NCBI GenBank assembly: GCA_963555705.1
Contig: OY743171.1
Coordinates: 15,623,352-15,687,351, forward strand
Direction: 5' to 3'
Origin: Ligustrum vulgare
Lineage: Eukaryota; Streptophyta; Magnoliopsida; Lamiales; Oleaceae
Length of the DNA stretch: 64,000 nucleotides
Program-made: the position numbers and the translations under genes
Shown here: positions 9,374 through 21,287 of the stretch, in pieces
Layout: every line of letters begins with the position of its first letter
Numbering within the stretch: position 1 is the first letter of the stretch
The notes under the pieces: generated by a model
Told to the model about the DNA's origin: nothing
Databases searched by the model: none
What the model saw: the letters and a program-made list of their open reading frames with translations, nothing else

Positions 9374-9581
9374 TGTTATAAATAATGTATATATGTGAAT
9401 GACATTACCATTATATCCCTGTAAACTTTACAATATTACGATTGTGCCATTGTCCACTCCTATAAATAGGAGCCTATACTTACCAATTTATTACACCAAT
9501 TCTTGAAGAGAAATTCTCTCCTCTAAACTCTCTCCATTTCTCTCTCTATGTTGTTCTTATGATTTCGATGATTTTATAACA
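9374..9581 (+). repeat. 3' LTR (208 bp)
   Basis: Identical to 3254-3461 by direct comparison and followed by the target duplication GATAT at 9582-9586. Confidence 0.95.
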
Positions 9582-9586
9582 GATAT

Positions 9587-10379
9587 AAACTGAATACCCT
9601 TCTTAGTTCCTGATCCAATATACCAGAGTCCACTCCACAAAGTTCTCTATTTTCCCTTCATTTTCAACTGTTGAAGGAAATAATTTTATTTATTTATTTA
9701 TTTTTAAAATCCAAACAATTTACTTTCAACTAGTTTAGTTCTTATTCGGAAGTTTTATTGGGGTTTGAAACCAAACCTCTCCTCAGGAGGATGGATGAGG
9801 CAATTCAAGTGAGATCCAATGTATATTTAACTTTCGATTCGCTCGTGAGATCCAGACATTTTAGGGGGACCATTGCAGCTCCTCTCTTCTCAAAAATCCA
9901 TACATCCCCGTGGATTTGTTTCTCCCCTAGCCGGAAAAAAACAACTCCTTGCCCCCAACGAACCCAAATCCTATCCTTCCCGTCTACCTGGTCCGCTTCG
10001 AGATCAATTCAATCAACGGTTAAATCCACTTAAGTACTCACTTCAGCTCCATGGTTAACAACGAGGCCCCTACAATGTTGTAAGATCATGTATGGGACTA
10101 ACGCCTTGTGCCAAAACACACGATAGCTAATTGCGTTCATAAAAGAGAGATGAAACTGAACCTATATCCATGTAATGCACAACAGATGGATTAATTGTAT
10201 CCTGATTTTTTTATTTAAAATAAATATATCATTGAACTAGAAACATTTTTAATAGGCAGCGTCAATATTCTACCATCCTATCTTCGTAGTACTAAATACA
10301 TTATTATCAACGGTCAATTACGGTATTCAAACTTATTTATACAGAGATCTTTGGAGTGTCTTGACACCATTCAGGAACA
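9587..10379. other. Intergenic region
   Basis: No gene seen. Includes an ATTT-rich simple repeat near 9688 and short open frames without homology I recognise. It forms the 3' flank of the VOC gene. Confidence 0.6.
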
Positions 10380-13115
10380 TTAAACTTGTGTAAATTCAAG
10401 TGCATTTGCATCAGGATCTCGTGTGAAAATTGCCGGTCTTCCAGAGCGACTAAGGGTGTAAGGAATGCCTGAAATTTGAAAATGGGGTAAAAATTCTGAT
10501 TTATTTATGTAAAAACATCATAGTGGAGTGGAAATCCTATAGATGTACCAAGGCAATGAATTGTAAATCACCTTCTTTATCAAAAATTGCTTTCAGTATA
10601 GACACATCTCGAATTGCTATGCAAGTATGACGATCTCGACCACCATGTTCTGGTCTGCCAGTTAATGGGTCGGGATTTGGAAGCTCCATTAAGTGTATCA
10701 TCTCAGACCCAACCCACAACCAAGCACCCCGGTAAGGCAGCTTATCATGTGGTCGTGCCTCGTTTATTTTAAGACCTGATTAACTAACAGTTATCATTTT
10801 CTTACTACTAAAAAAAGAATAATGTTCATCAGTTTTGTGGCAGAGAGAAAATTTACCGAGAATATTCTGGTAAAACTGCAATGACCTTTCAAGATTCTTG
10901 CATAAGATTCCCACATGGTGAACACTAACAATGCCAAAATCTGCAGAGACAGACGTTTTCTATAAAGTTTAGCATCACACAGTTTTTGATATTCAGCTCA
11001 AGTTTCTATGCCAAATTATGAGATTTCTAATTCAAACAAATGAATGATCTCATGAATAATCATCAAAGCAATAGCATAGAAACATATAGAGATGACTTAC
11101 AGCTGGCTTCATCCAGTTTATTGAACTTCATGTCAACGCACCCCACACCAAGACGAAGAAAAATGCAAAAAAGAAATAAGTAATGCAAGCAAGATGCATT
11201 TATATATAAAATTCTTCCTTCGCTACTTGTTCATTCTCACTCTCTTCTATACATCAATGAGTAGAACATAGACTTGGAAAACTACTTATTTTGCTTTCTT
11301 CGGCTTTTTGTGAACGATACATAATCAAAATCACAAGTCTTATGGTGTTCACGGATAACCTTTTCCTTCTAAGCCTTGTTTTATGCTAAAATCATTAAAT
11401 AAGTATTCATTAGGACTCAACTAACAAAAACACTTGTAGGTAGGTAACCATAAAGCGTATCACTTGGCAATTTATATAAATCTAGTACAAAATGGTATAT
11501 GGAAAAGACAAAAAAGAAAGATTACCATTAGTTTCATCAGCTGCCTCAACATTCAAAGATTCTTTTGCAAGCACATCTGCTTTGAAGGATGTTTTAGATT
11601 TTATCAGCAGATAATGCCCATGACATCCGCTGGTTCTTCTAGCAAAAAGATACTCTCTGTTTGACAACGCTTTTACAGGGAGAGCTTTTGCATTTCCATC
11701 ATTGAACTAAGAGGGGGAAAAAACTCAAGTAACTAGCAGGTTAACAAAGAGCTGCTAGAACTCGGTGATTTCAATGCCATTAAAACATATACATCGAGAA
11801 AGTTAAATGAATAAAAAATAGGTAGCAGCAGTAAGGCTGGTGAAATCATTATTGGACAAAACTTATCCAACTAGATACTTGCAAGTAATTTCACAACTTG
11901 GGGTGAAATTTTTGAGGTTTAGGCTCAGCCACTCACTACTTTTTAACGTAATATTTACTTCATTTACAAACGGTTTGCTGCTGTTAGGTTGTAATGGAAA
12001 ACCACCTCCTGGCTATAACATAGTCCATAAAGAAAATTAGCAGACAGCAATCTAACAACTTCCCCTTTAATTCTCGGTGAAAAAATCTGTAATTCTGCCA
12101 TTCAAAATCGAGTTTCTCATCCAATCCCTCTCAACTTCTATAAAGATTCAAAGAAGAGGGTAGAATTTTAAGATATATCAAGGGTTATAGCATTTGGTGA
12201 GCATAAACCATAAATATTTAATAGACAGCGATTATTCCTTTCTATGGATAAAGGATTTTTCACTTAATATATCTGTCTCTTCATGATGAGAAATGAAGAG
12301 ACATGCCTCTTTAATAAAGGAGTGTTTGTTAAGTCACAAGAGGGACATTTTTGGCACTTAATTGCTTCCGTTGGGGGCCATATAACTGAGGAATTTAGCA
12401 TTTCTTATCATAAGTAAAGATGTATCACCAGTTAAGTGGTAATCAATCCCCAGATTCATTTTCCAATAGAGCCTTGATGCACTTCAATGCATTGGACAAT
12501 GAAGCAGGGGACCATTGCCACCCAATCGATGATGTATCTCTAATGATAAATAGCATTACTATTTGCCAAAAGGTGATGATGATGACCACTGGAGGCCTAT
12601 GATCAAATCTTTTCCTTTGCTAAGTGGTAATTAATAATACTGTCATCTTATTTTTGTTATCATATACAGCTGAATCAATGTGCCTTTTATATGATTCCAA
12701 TTTTACATAATATAAATGAAAAGAAAGAACCAAAAATCTACAAATACGAAATGATGCAACAAGTTATTTTTGAACCCGATCTAGTATCCTGGGCAATAGC
12801 TATAAAGTATTTATCTTGATTACTAGTATTATCTTTGACACATTAATATTTGAAAAAGATAAGCATTAGAACTGCATAAAAATTTCTGCCTCACAGATGT
12901 TAATTATGTCACCCCCCTAGTTGGGATTTAACCAAAATAATCTTGAATTGTGGCTATGTAGAAGCAATATCATAATTCTTAACGATGAAACTCAAGAGAG
13001 AACACATGCAGCTTCTGAAGCGCCAAAGCATCAATATGCTTAAAAATGTAGAATGGAATGCCACAATTTAAAGGCAAAGCACATGAGCCATCAGTATACA
13101 TGAATAATACATTGC

Positions 13116-13152
<37 letters not shown>

Positions 13153-13835
13153 TCACATGCTTTATGAGGAGAAATAAAATATCACAAATTAAAATGAAAT
13201 TCTTAGCAAAAAGTTATACAATGATCGGAAATTATAATATAATTAAATATTTTCTACTCTACCAATTTCTTTTGATCCTTCAGACTTCAAGTATGTATCA
13301 ACCAAAATTACATGATTATAAAGAACGTTAAATTTTTGTTTTTGTTTTTGTTTTTGTTTTCTACTTAGATTTTTTTCTCCGACATTGGTTCATACCACTT
13401 TATTAAGCAGATGAATAATTGATAAGTAACCAGTCTTTAGTCACTCTAATAATCAAAAGCTCCATTGAAAGAAACACGTATACAGTTAAATCATAATGAA
13501 TAAATAAATTACAAAATACTAGTATCCCAAGCTTTTTATCAATTGATTTTACTTGTTTCAAACCTAAAATGATTTATCTTGTTAACACGATTATAATTCT
13601 TCAAGATGTAGAATATTGAGGAAATTGATAAAAAGGGTATCAATCAAAAGTCCAAGCTTTGATGTTCGAAATGAAAACTTCGAATTCCACGAAACCTAAT
13701 CCCGGAATCAGTACAACGCCATAAACAACCGATAACTGGTAATTAAAAGGTCTAGCAAACATAAAATAACAAAAGAAATGTGATTTTTACCTTGTTGAAT
13801 GGCAAGTTCAGAGCTGAGCTCAGTAGAGAAGCCAT
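10380..13835 (-). CDS. Glyoxalase/bleomycin-resistance (VOC) family protein, 5 exons
   Basis: Exons (transcript order) 13791-13835, 11526-11706, 10857-10940, 10572-10775, 10380-10468; junctions are GT-AG and the sum is 603 nt, or 200 residues. The product matches the plant glyoxalase-I-like single-domain VOC proteins: SVHHVGILCKNLERSLQFYQ, then GLKINEARPHDKLPYRGAW, LWVGSEMIHLMELPNPDP, GGRDRHTCIAIRDV, SRSGRPAIFTRDPDANALEF. Likely metal ligands are the His of VHHVG, Glu of HLMELP, His of DRHTC and Glu of NALEF. The first about 75 residues (MASLLSSALNLPF...) are Ser/Leu/Lys-rich and resemble a plastid transit peptide; that is an inference. The substrate is not known: these proteins are called glyoxalase I-like but often lack proof of methylglyoxal activity. 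Intron 1 is about 2.1 kb. Start chosen because it gives the only MASLL-type leader that splices in frame. Confidence 0.9.
13118..13146. repeat. Poly(A) tract in VOC intron 1
   Basis: An A run of nearly 30 bases on the plus strand (T on the gene strand) inside the first intron. Confidence 0.9.
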
Positions 13836-14029
13836 GGATGGAACTTAAATCCCTTTTTTGATTTATATTCTTGTTCTCTGGTTTTATATTTATCTATTTG
13901 GTTAATCAATGGCCCCAAAACACGTAACCTGAAGTTCGCGGCTGTGGATTTTTGGCGGAAGAACACCACAAATTGAAATTTGGGGGTAAATCTGAAAACA
14001 TGGGTAAATATATGGGTGGTTTTTGTGAG

Positions 14030-15281
14030 ATTGTCATTAACATCACCCATCTATTCATATATGTTAAAATAGACATCCAACTATTGAGAGACGTTTCATT
14101 CACGTCCCAATCTGTTCATAAAAGTCAATTTCATCCTCCGACTATTAGAAAGTGTCATTCACTTCTCCATCTATTAATACATGTCAATATTATCCTCCAA
14201 CTACTCAGAGGTATCATTAACACCCCTTTTATTCATTAATGTAAAACTCATCCTCAAACTACTAGGAAATATCATCATCATCATCATCATCACCCATTAT
14301 TCATAAATCCCAAATTAACCCTCCAACTATTAAGAAGTGTAACCATTATCCTCCAACTATTAGATACATCAATTACATACATCTTCAAACTATTGAATTT
14401 ATGATTAATTGCCCACAACAATTCATTAATTTCAATTCATCGATCAACTATTGAGAAGTATTAATTTGATCCACTTACTATTCAATTACATCAATATTAT
14501 CCTCCATCTCTTCTTAAGTAAAAAATGCCAAATCAATGTGAAATTATCATCCCCCATCTATTCATGAGGGTCAACTCATCCTCCAAATATTTTAAATTGT
14601 AATTATCATCCCCAACTACCGATGAATATTATTTTCATCCTCTAATATTGAGTAGTATCAATTTAATTATTTAGATGCGACAACTCGATCCTCTATTTAT
14701 TCGGATCCATCAATTGTATCCTCAATCTATTCATAAATGTCAAATTTATCCTCAGTCTTATTCGAAGAATCATTAGCATCCCTATCTATTCATAAATGTA
14801 AAATTTATCCTCCAAATATTTAGTGCGACAATTCGATCCTTTAACTATTCAAATGCATCATTATATCCTCCATCTATTCATAAATGTCAAGTTCATCCTC
14901 AAACTATTTCAAAGTATCATTAGCATCCCACATCTATTCATAAATGTCAAATTCATCCAACAACCACTAAAAGGCATCAATTTCCTCCTCCAATTATTAA
15001 ATTGCAAAAATTTAATCCTTTAACTATTCATATGCATCTGTTATGTCCTCCATCTATTAAAAATATTAATTCATCCTCCAACTATTTAGATTTGTCAATT
15101 TGATTGCCAAATCTTCAAGTACAACAATTAGGTCCCCATTTATTCTTGGTTATGAATTTCATCCTCCAAATATTAATATTATTATTATTATTAAAATTGC
15201 CCTCCAAATATATGGATACATTAATTGGATCACCTAACTGTTTAGATGCATCAATGTCATCCTCAGTCTATTCATGAATTC
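14030..15281. repeat. Degenerate minisatellite-like array (about 40-bp unit)
   Basis: Thirty or so loose units alternating between CATCCTCCAACTATTNAGAAG and TCCATCTATTCATAAATGTCAA forms. Units drift strongly in spacer but keep the ATCCTCCAACTATT core. The array starts about 200 bp upstream of the VOC start codon and is broken at 15277-15281 (AATTC) by a copia LTR; the same kind of sequence resumes at 27712. A small ATC microsatellite lies at 14274-14292. Confidence 0.75.
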
Positions 15282-15894
15282 TGTTACGTTTTTAACCCTC
15301 AGAATCATCACACAGAAATCACAAAGTAAAGATCTAAACATAAAACCTCAGAAAACTTTATTAATCAACGGAAAATACAAGTATCGAAAATGGTATTACA
15401 GATCAAAGATAAACTTCTAAAAAATACTCAAAACTCGCACAAACTACCACAAAGATTACACACCAAACGTTGTAAATCAACCATGAAGAACAAGCACTGA
15501 TTATTCACAAAGAATCAGTGGTTAAACCACAAAGTATCATATGAGATTATCTCTCTAAAAGACCGATGAAGAAGGCGTATCGCTAGAGAGAGAGAGAGAG
15601 TGGAAGGAAGTGGAATGTGACGCATTGCCTAGGGAGTCTGAACCCTTATCATCAAACAGACGGCTCAGATTGATCAAGATCGATCCAATGGTTGAAGATA
15701 AAAGGGCGGTGTTGAGCTGGGCCAAGAAATCAGAATCTTAATTATGGGCTCCAATATTTCAATTGGCTGGACTTCAATTTGGATTTCAGCAAATGGTTTC
15801 TTCAATTTAATTCAATAATTTGGGCTTTAAATATTGGGTGGCTGCTCCAGTCCAATTGTACCCACAAATTCTCATTTAATCCTCGTACTATTAA
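15282..15894 (-). repeat. 3' LTR of copia element, inner end deleted
   Basis: Matches 26957-27708 but lacks the last part, including the CAATATTTTCACGCGTGACA segment; the junction AGCACAATT/TCATGC looks like a deletion through short shared sequence. Confidence 0.75.
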
Positions 15895-16245
15895 GAAGCA
15901 CAATTTCATGCTCTAATCAATAAAAAGTCAATTTCATCCCCCAACTATTCATAAACATGTATTTCGTCATCCTACTTTAATTAATTTTTTACAACTATTC
16001 TAAGACATCAATATCATCCTCCAACTATTTGAATATGCCCATTACATCCCTAACTATTCAAATGCACCTATTTCATCTTTCATCTATTTTTAAAAGTTAA
16101 TTTCATCATCAAAATATTTAAATGTATCAATTTGGTCTTCTAACTATTCAAAATCATCAATTTCTTCACCAAACTATTCTGAAAGCATCAATATCATCCT
16201 CCAACTATTCTGTAATGGCCAATTTCGTACTCCAATAACTAAGAT
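15895..16245. repeat. Array segment duplicated inside the copia element
   Basis: Nearly identical to 27740-28046, the DNA outside the other LTR. Its presence between the 3' LTR and the truncated RT is not expected of an intact element (see finding). Confidence 0.75.
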
Positions 16246-16250
16246 GCATC

Positions 16251-16985
16251 AAATAGATTAAACTTTTTCAAAATCTTTTCAATATAAGCTTTTTGATTTA
16301 AAACAAGTTTTCCAGTTTCTTTATTCCTAAAAATATTCATTCCAAGAATTCTTCTAGCATTGCCTAAGTCTTTCATTTTAAATTCTGCACTAAGCTTTTG
16401 TTTAAGAGAAACAATTTCATTCAAATCAGATCTAGAAATTAACATATCATCTACATATAAAAGCAGATACATATAACTTGAATTCAGACACTTAAAATAA
16501 AAATATGGATCATATTGACTCTTAACAAATTTCAGACTTTGTATAAAAGTATAAAATCTTTTATACCACTGTCTGGGTGCCTGTTTAAGGCCATACAGAG
16601 ATCTTTTAAGCAAACAGGCAATATTTCCAGGCTTTTCAAAACCTTTAGGTTGACTCATATATATAGTTTTATCAAGAGAACCATACAAGAAGGCAATTTT
16701 CACATCCATTTGTTCTAATTCAAGACTGTATTGAGCAACTGATGGAAACAGGATTCTGATAAAGGTATATTTAACAACAGGTGAAAATATTTCATTATAA
16801 TCAATACCTTCCTTTTGAGAGAACCCTTTAGCTACAAGTCTAGCCTTATATCTAGGTTTTAACTCCTTTGAGTCACCTTCTTTTATTTTAAATATCCATT
16901 TACAATCTATCAGTTTTTGCCTATCAGGTACAAGAACAAGAACCCAAGTCTTATTTTTCAAAAGCGAGTTCATTTCATCCTGCAT
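16251..16985 (-). pseudogene. Copia reverse transcriptase (RVT_2), C-terminally truncated
   Basis: An open stretch with WIFKIKEGDSKELKPRYKAR, LVAKGFSQKEGIDYNEIFSP, MDVKIAFLYGSLDKTIYMSQ, LKRSLYGLKQAPRQWYKRF and the catalytic LLYVDDMLI. It ends at NLFDAS followed by a stop where copia proteins normally continue into RNase H. The upstream part (integrase C-terminus) is in another frame, with a shift near 17040. Confidence 0.92.
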
Positions 16986-18687
16986 TGTTGCAAGACAAAA
17001 TTTAGAATCCTTTGAAGAAATGGCTTCTTCATAAGATTTGGTTCTGTTTGTAAAGGTTCAGAATAAGTAAAGGCAGAAACAAAGTCAAAATCTTCAAACC
17101 TAAGAGGAGGTCTAATCTCTCTTCTAGTTCTATTCCTAGCAAGTTGATAAGTATCACGATTAGGTTCAGTTTCTGTTTCAGCTTCTGTTTCAGGAATGAT
17201 TACAGTATTTGGAACAGAACTTGATGATTCAGGTTCAGGACAGTTATTACCAAAATGTAGGGGTTGCTCCACCTGAAACTGAGTATTAGAAAAATCATTA
17301 TCATCATTCAAATGGTTTTCACTTAGCTCAAAAATGAGGAAATCCTTTTCACTAAGAGGAACTTCCAAATTTTCATCTTTACAGGGGAAATAATTTTCAT
17401 TAAAGATAACAGACCTACTTATAATAACCTTGTAACCTCCATGTTCTTTTACCCATAATATATAACCCTTGACTCCCTCTCCATAGCCCAAAAAAACACA
17501 TTTTAAAGACCTAGAGTCAAGTTTGATTTCAGTTTGGTGTGAGTAGGCTGCACAATAAAAAACTTTTAGTTTTGAAAAACCAGGAAGAGAATTATTCCAA
17601 ATCTGATCAGGTAATTGAAAATCAATAGCACTGCAAGGAGAAATGTTGATTAGATATGAAACATTTTTCACTGCTACACCCTAAATTTTTTTTGGCAATT
17701 TTGAATCAAGTAAAAGGCACCTAGTTCTTCCCAAAAGTGTTCTATTCATCCTTTCAGTAACCCCCATTTTGCTGTGGACTGTAGGTAATAGTCCTATGTC
17801 TAAGGATACCTAGATTACTACAGAAGGAATCAAAGTCTTGGTTAAAAAATTCTAGGCCATTATCCGTCCTAATTACTTTGACCTTCATATCTTTCAAATT
17901 TTGAAATAAGGTAATCCAGTTTTTAAATACCCACACAATAGCATCTTTAGACTTTAGAAAATGAACCCAAATTTTCCTAGAATAGTCATCAACTATAAGC
18001 ATGAAATATTTAAAGCCAGAAACAGAGTTGACTGGGGCAGGACCCCACAGATCAGCATGCAAATATTCAAGTACATTATTAGACTTGTGAATGTCTTTAT
18101 CAAAATAATTTCTTTTCTGTTTTCCCAAAACACATTTTCACAGAAATCAAGTTTATGTAAAACATCTTTACCAAAAATACCTTTCTTTTCAAGTAATTTG
18201 AGACCTTTTTCACCTAAGTGTCCTAGTCTTTTATGCCACAAAATAGTTTTATCATTTTCAGAGACTGTATTGAAAGAATTGACAAAGAAAGGATATGATT
18301 TCAAACATAGATTCCATTTGTTTTGGAAGTACAACAAAGTAAATAATTACCTTTAAAAATACTAAGGTAACCTTTATATAGTCTAATATCATAAAGTTCA
18401 GAATCAAGTACACCACGTGAAATCAAATTTCTTTTCAGATTAGGCACATATTTAGTATGATTTAAAACAAGTATTTTGTTATTTTCAAGTTTCAACAAGA
18501 CTTTACTTGTACCTTTAATATCACAAGTCAGATTGTTTCCTAGTTTTACTGAACCATAAGAATCATGACAGAAACTAGCAAACAAGTCCCTTTTAGGGCA
18601 CATATGGAAAGTACAACCAGAATCAAAGTATCCAATCATCCTTGGTATCACTTTCAGTAATAACATAGACAACACCATTATTATCAT
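16970..18687 (-). pseudogene. Copia protease and integrase remnants
   Basis: Minus strand, in fragments. Protease YFDSGCTFHMCP (about 18620), GAG pre-integrase HKRLGHLGEKGL (about 18220), integrase core LHADLWGPAPVNSVSGFKYF, DYSRKIWVHFL and VIRTDNGLEFF with HRTITYSPQQNG (17754-18128), and the integrase C-terminal part VFLGYGEGVKGY (about 17480). Frameshifts and stops separate the pieces. Confidence 0.85.
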
Positions 18688-18757
18688 GAGTTACAATCTC
18701 GATTTGATTAATGTTTCCTGTTTTATTTTGTTTCTTAAAACAATCTTTCACATGATG

Positions 18758-19576
18758 TCATGGTTTACAATAGTAATAGCATAGTCTAGGAGGTCTGACA
18801 ATATTTTCTTGACCTACAAAATTATCTTGGCCTCTGAAATTATTTTGGTTTCTAAAATTGTCTTGACTTCTAAAATTGTTCTGGCCTCTAAAGGAATTAT
18901 CCTTAAGCTTATAAAAGTTGTCTTTCTTTTGAAAGTTACCCCTAACTGGCTTTCTATTTGTGTTGTTCCAATTCCTGTTATTGTTAGGAGTATTCCAACT
19001 TTTGTTGAAATTGTTCACATGCTTATTATTCCTAAAGAATTCTTTTTCTTTAAAGTTTCTATTACATTATAGGCTTCTTTATGATTGTTCCTAAATTTCA
19101 GTTCCTTATTCTTAAGGGATGTGTGAACTATTTCAGTAGTTAATTTTTGACCACTATATTCTAAGGTATTTCTAAGATCCTTAAATTTATCACCAATTGC
19201 ATTTAGAAAGCAGACTACTTTCTGTTCATCAGTCAATTTCTCATCACAATTTACTAAACTTTGAGTAATCCTATATTAAACCTATTCATATTATCATCAA
19301 TATCTTTGGAGGGATCAAATTTAAAAGAAAAATATTGTTTCCAAAGAAAGCATTTATCAGGCAATGAGACAGTGTCACATACTTCCTCCAATTTATCCCA
19401 GAGTTCCATGGCAGTTTTGTCTTACCTATTTGTCTAATGACATCATCAGATAGGTGAAGAAAAATAGTACTCCAAACAGTTTCATCCATTTCAGTTTGCC
19501 TATCTCGAGCTAGATTAATAGGCCAAGATTGATCAAAAGCTTTAGTAAACTTCATTTGGAGTAATAATGCTTTCAT
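18758..19576 (-). pseudogene. Copia gag remnant with zinc knuckle
   Basis: Fragments with DEQKVVCFLNAIGDKFKDLR (19015-19236), an Asn/Arg/Gln-rich tail (18758-19018, NFRGQDN/NFRSQDN repeats) and a decayed CCHC box CYYYCKP followed by a stop where CxxxGHxxxxC would continue. The N-terminal part is at 19286-19576. Confidence 0.75.
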
Positions 19577-20566
19577 TTTCTAGCTCCAGAGATTAAAATC
19601 TCATTTGCCATTCCAGACTTCAACATCTACTTTTATAATAGCCATTGAAGTAATAACAAAAAATATTTTCAGAAAGAGTTATTCAAGAATTTAAGCCTTA
19701 TTTCTTCAAAAAAATTAGGCAGGTTAAAAATAGAGAAATATAATGCAAGCTCACAAAGTGTCTAAAGTAATCAAAGACTAACCACAAAGTCTAAAATTAT
19801 AAAATGTCACACAATTTCAAGATTAAATCACGAAGTAGTATAGCAATCAAGGTGATCACGGTTCACTAAGAATAATCACACTAGTAAAAAATCACAAAGA
19901 ATTAAGTACTGAAAATTGCTCTTCCAGTATATCCCTCAACCTACTATGGGTCAGCCCAAAACTCCCTCAGATTCTCGAATTTTCAAGAAATACTGGACAA
20001 AGGTGAGTGAAGGGGTCCAAGAATAGACTTCAAAACGGAGAGATTTTGGAGAGAAGAAATAATTTGAAAACAAATCACAGTAATGAAAGTTCAGTATTTA
20101 AAAATATCACCTTTCACAAGGATTAGGGTTATTGCAAATTTCCACGAGGCTTAAATTCCATAAAGTTCCAATACCACGAAGTCCAATAGTATCCACGAAG
20201 TTCAACCACCAAGAAATGTCAGATCCCATCTAAGAATTTTTTAGTATATTATAAAGAATATACTGAGCTCTTGAGATTGTTTAATTTTGACTCAGAAGTT
20301 AAAAGATCCAGATACAATAATAACCAAACCCTTATTTTGAAGACTAGGGTTCCAAGAAATTTCACAAAGTAAAAATACCACGAAGATTACTGTAAAGAAT
20401 TTTGAAAATACTTCAGATTTGAAAATTTAACAAAATTTTTCAGAAATCAAAAGTGTTTTGGTATGGGTTTTTCAAAATATTCAAGAAATCATAAATTTCT
20501 CAAAGAGACTACAAAGAAACTGAAAACCCTAAATCGTTTTTGAATGAAACCACAAAGAATCTTCCA

Positions 20567-20939
20567 GAAACAACAGATCCACCCACAAAACTCAGGATCT
20601 ATAAGACTTGAGTCGTAACACAGTGTATTCACTCGAAACCCTAAGTGGCTGTTCTCTTTATGTTTCGATTTTGGATTTTGAGTTTTGAATTTTGGATTTT
20701 GGTTGTTCGTTTTGGGATTGCTGAAAACATGTTCTCTTTGTGATTTTGGAAAACTGTTTTCAAAAATAGAAAACTGAAAAATGCGTTTACTTTGTTATTT
20801 TTTGATATATTTATTTTGTGATATTTTATTTTATATGTAAAAAATGGTTGATTTGTTGAATTACATTAATTTTAATGTTAATAAATTCATCATTAATATT
20901 GTTTCAGTTAAACAAAAATTTAACCCCATACCAACAAAA

Positions 20940-20989
<50 letters not shown>

Positions 20990-21287
20990 GACAAAATAAT
21001 ATAAGAATTTCAAGTGAATGAAGTGTCTCACATTTACAAAATAATAATAATAAAAATTACAAAAAATTACAAAAAAAAAAAAAATACATCTTAACACGGA
21101 TCTATATAATGACAAAATAATATAAGAACTTCAAGTGAAGGAAGTGTCTCACTACAGATCCACCCACAAAACTCAGGATCTATAAGACCTGAGTCGTAAC
21201 ACAGCGTATTCACTCGAAACCCTAAGGGGCTGTTCTCTTTATGTTTCGATTTTGGATTTTGAGTTTTGAATTTTGGATTTTGGTTGT
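20567..21287. repeat. Direct duplication of leader segment around AT-rich repeats
   Basis: About 135 bp at 20567-20705 (CAGATCCACCCACAAAACTC through TTTGGATTTTGGTTG) recurs at 21153-21287, directly before the nested LTR. Between them lie an (AT)n tract (20946-20988) and two units of a 50-110 bp tandem repeat (TATATAATGACAAAATAA, then AAGTGAATGAAGTGTCTCAC). Confidence 0.75.

Larger units (their letters stand above)
3254..9581 (+). mobile_element. LTR retrotransposon (copia-like, no gag-pol) carrying antisense LOG and NABP-like ORFs
   Basis: A 6.33-kb element bounded by two 208-bp direct repeats (3254-3461, 9374-9581) that I find identical base for base, starting TGTTATAAAT and ending TTATAACA, with the 5-bp target duplication GATAT at 3249-3253 and 9582-9586. 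A primer-binding-like site follows the 5' LTR and a purine tract AAGGGGGAG precedes the 3' LTR, so the element is plus-oriented. The interior has no recognisable gag, integrase or reverse transcriptase; it is made of repeat-rich leader DNA, short palindromes, a five-copy 3' motif and, on the minus strand, two intact ORFs (LOG 5385-6038; NABP-like 6287-6832). It must therefore move in trans, like a LARD-type derivative. The 3' motif ending in GGGGGAGTG is of the kind seen in Ty1-copia elements; that lineage call is an inference. Identical LTRs indicate a very recent insertion. Confidence 0.93.

Noticed and set aside
11095..11145. Possible extra VOC exon (KLDEAS)
   Set aside because: Exons 2 and 3 join in frame without it, and it would introduce a stop in the required phase.
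15282..16222. LTR of the copia element extending to 16222 (and to 28046)
   Set aside because: That end lacks CA and has no target duplication; a CGTGACA end with AATTC fits better, leaving the extra part as duplicated array DNA.
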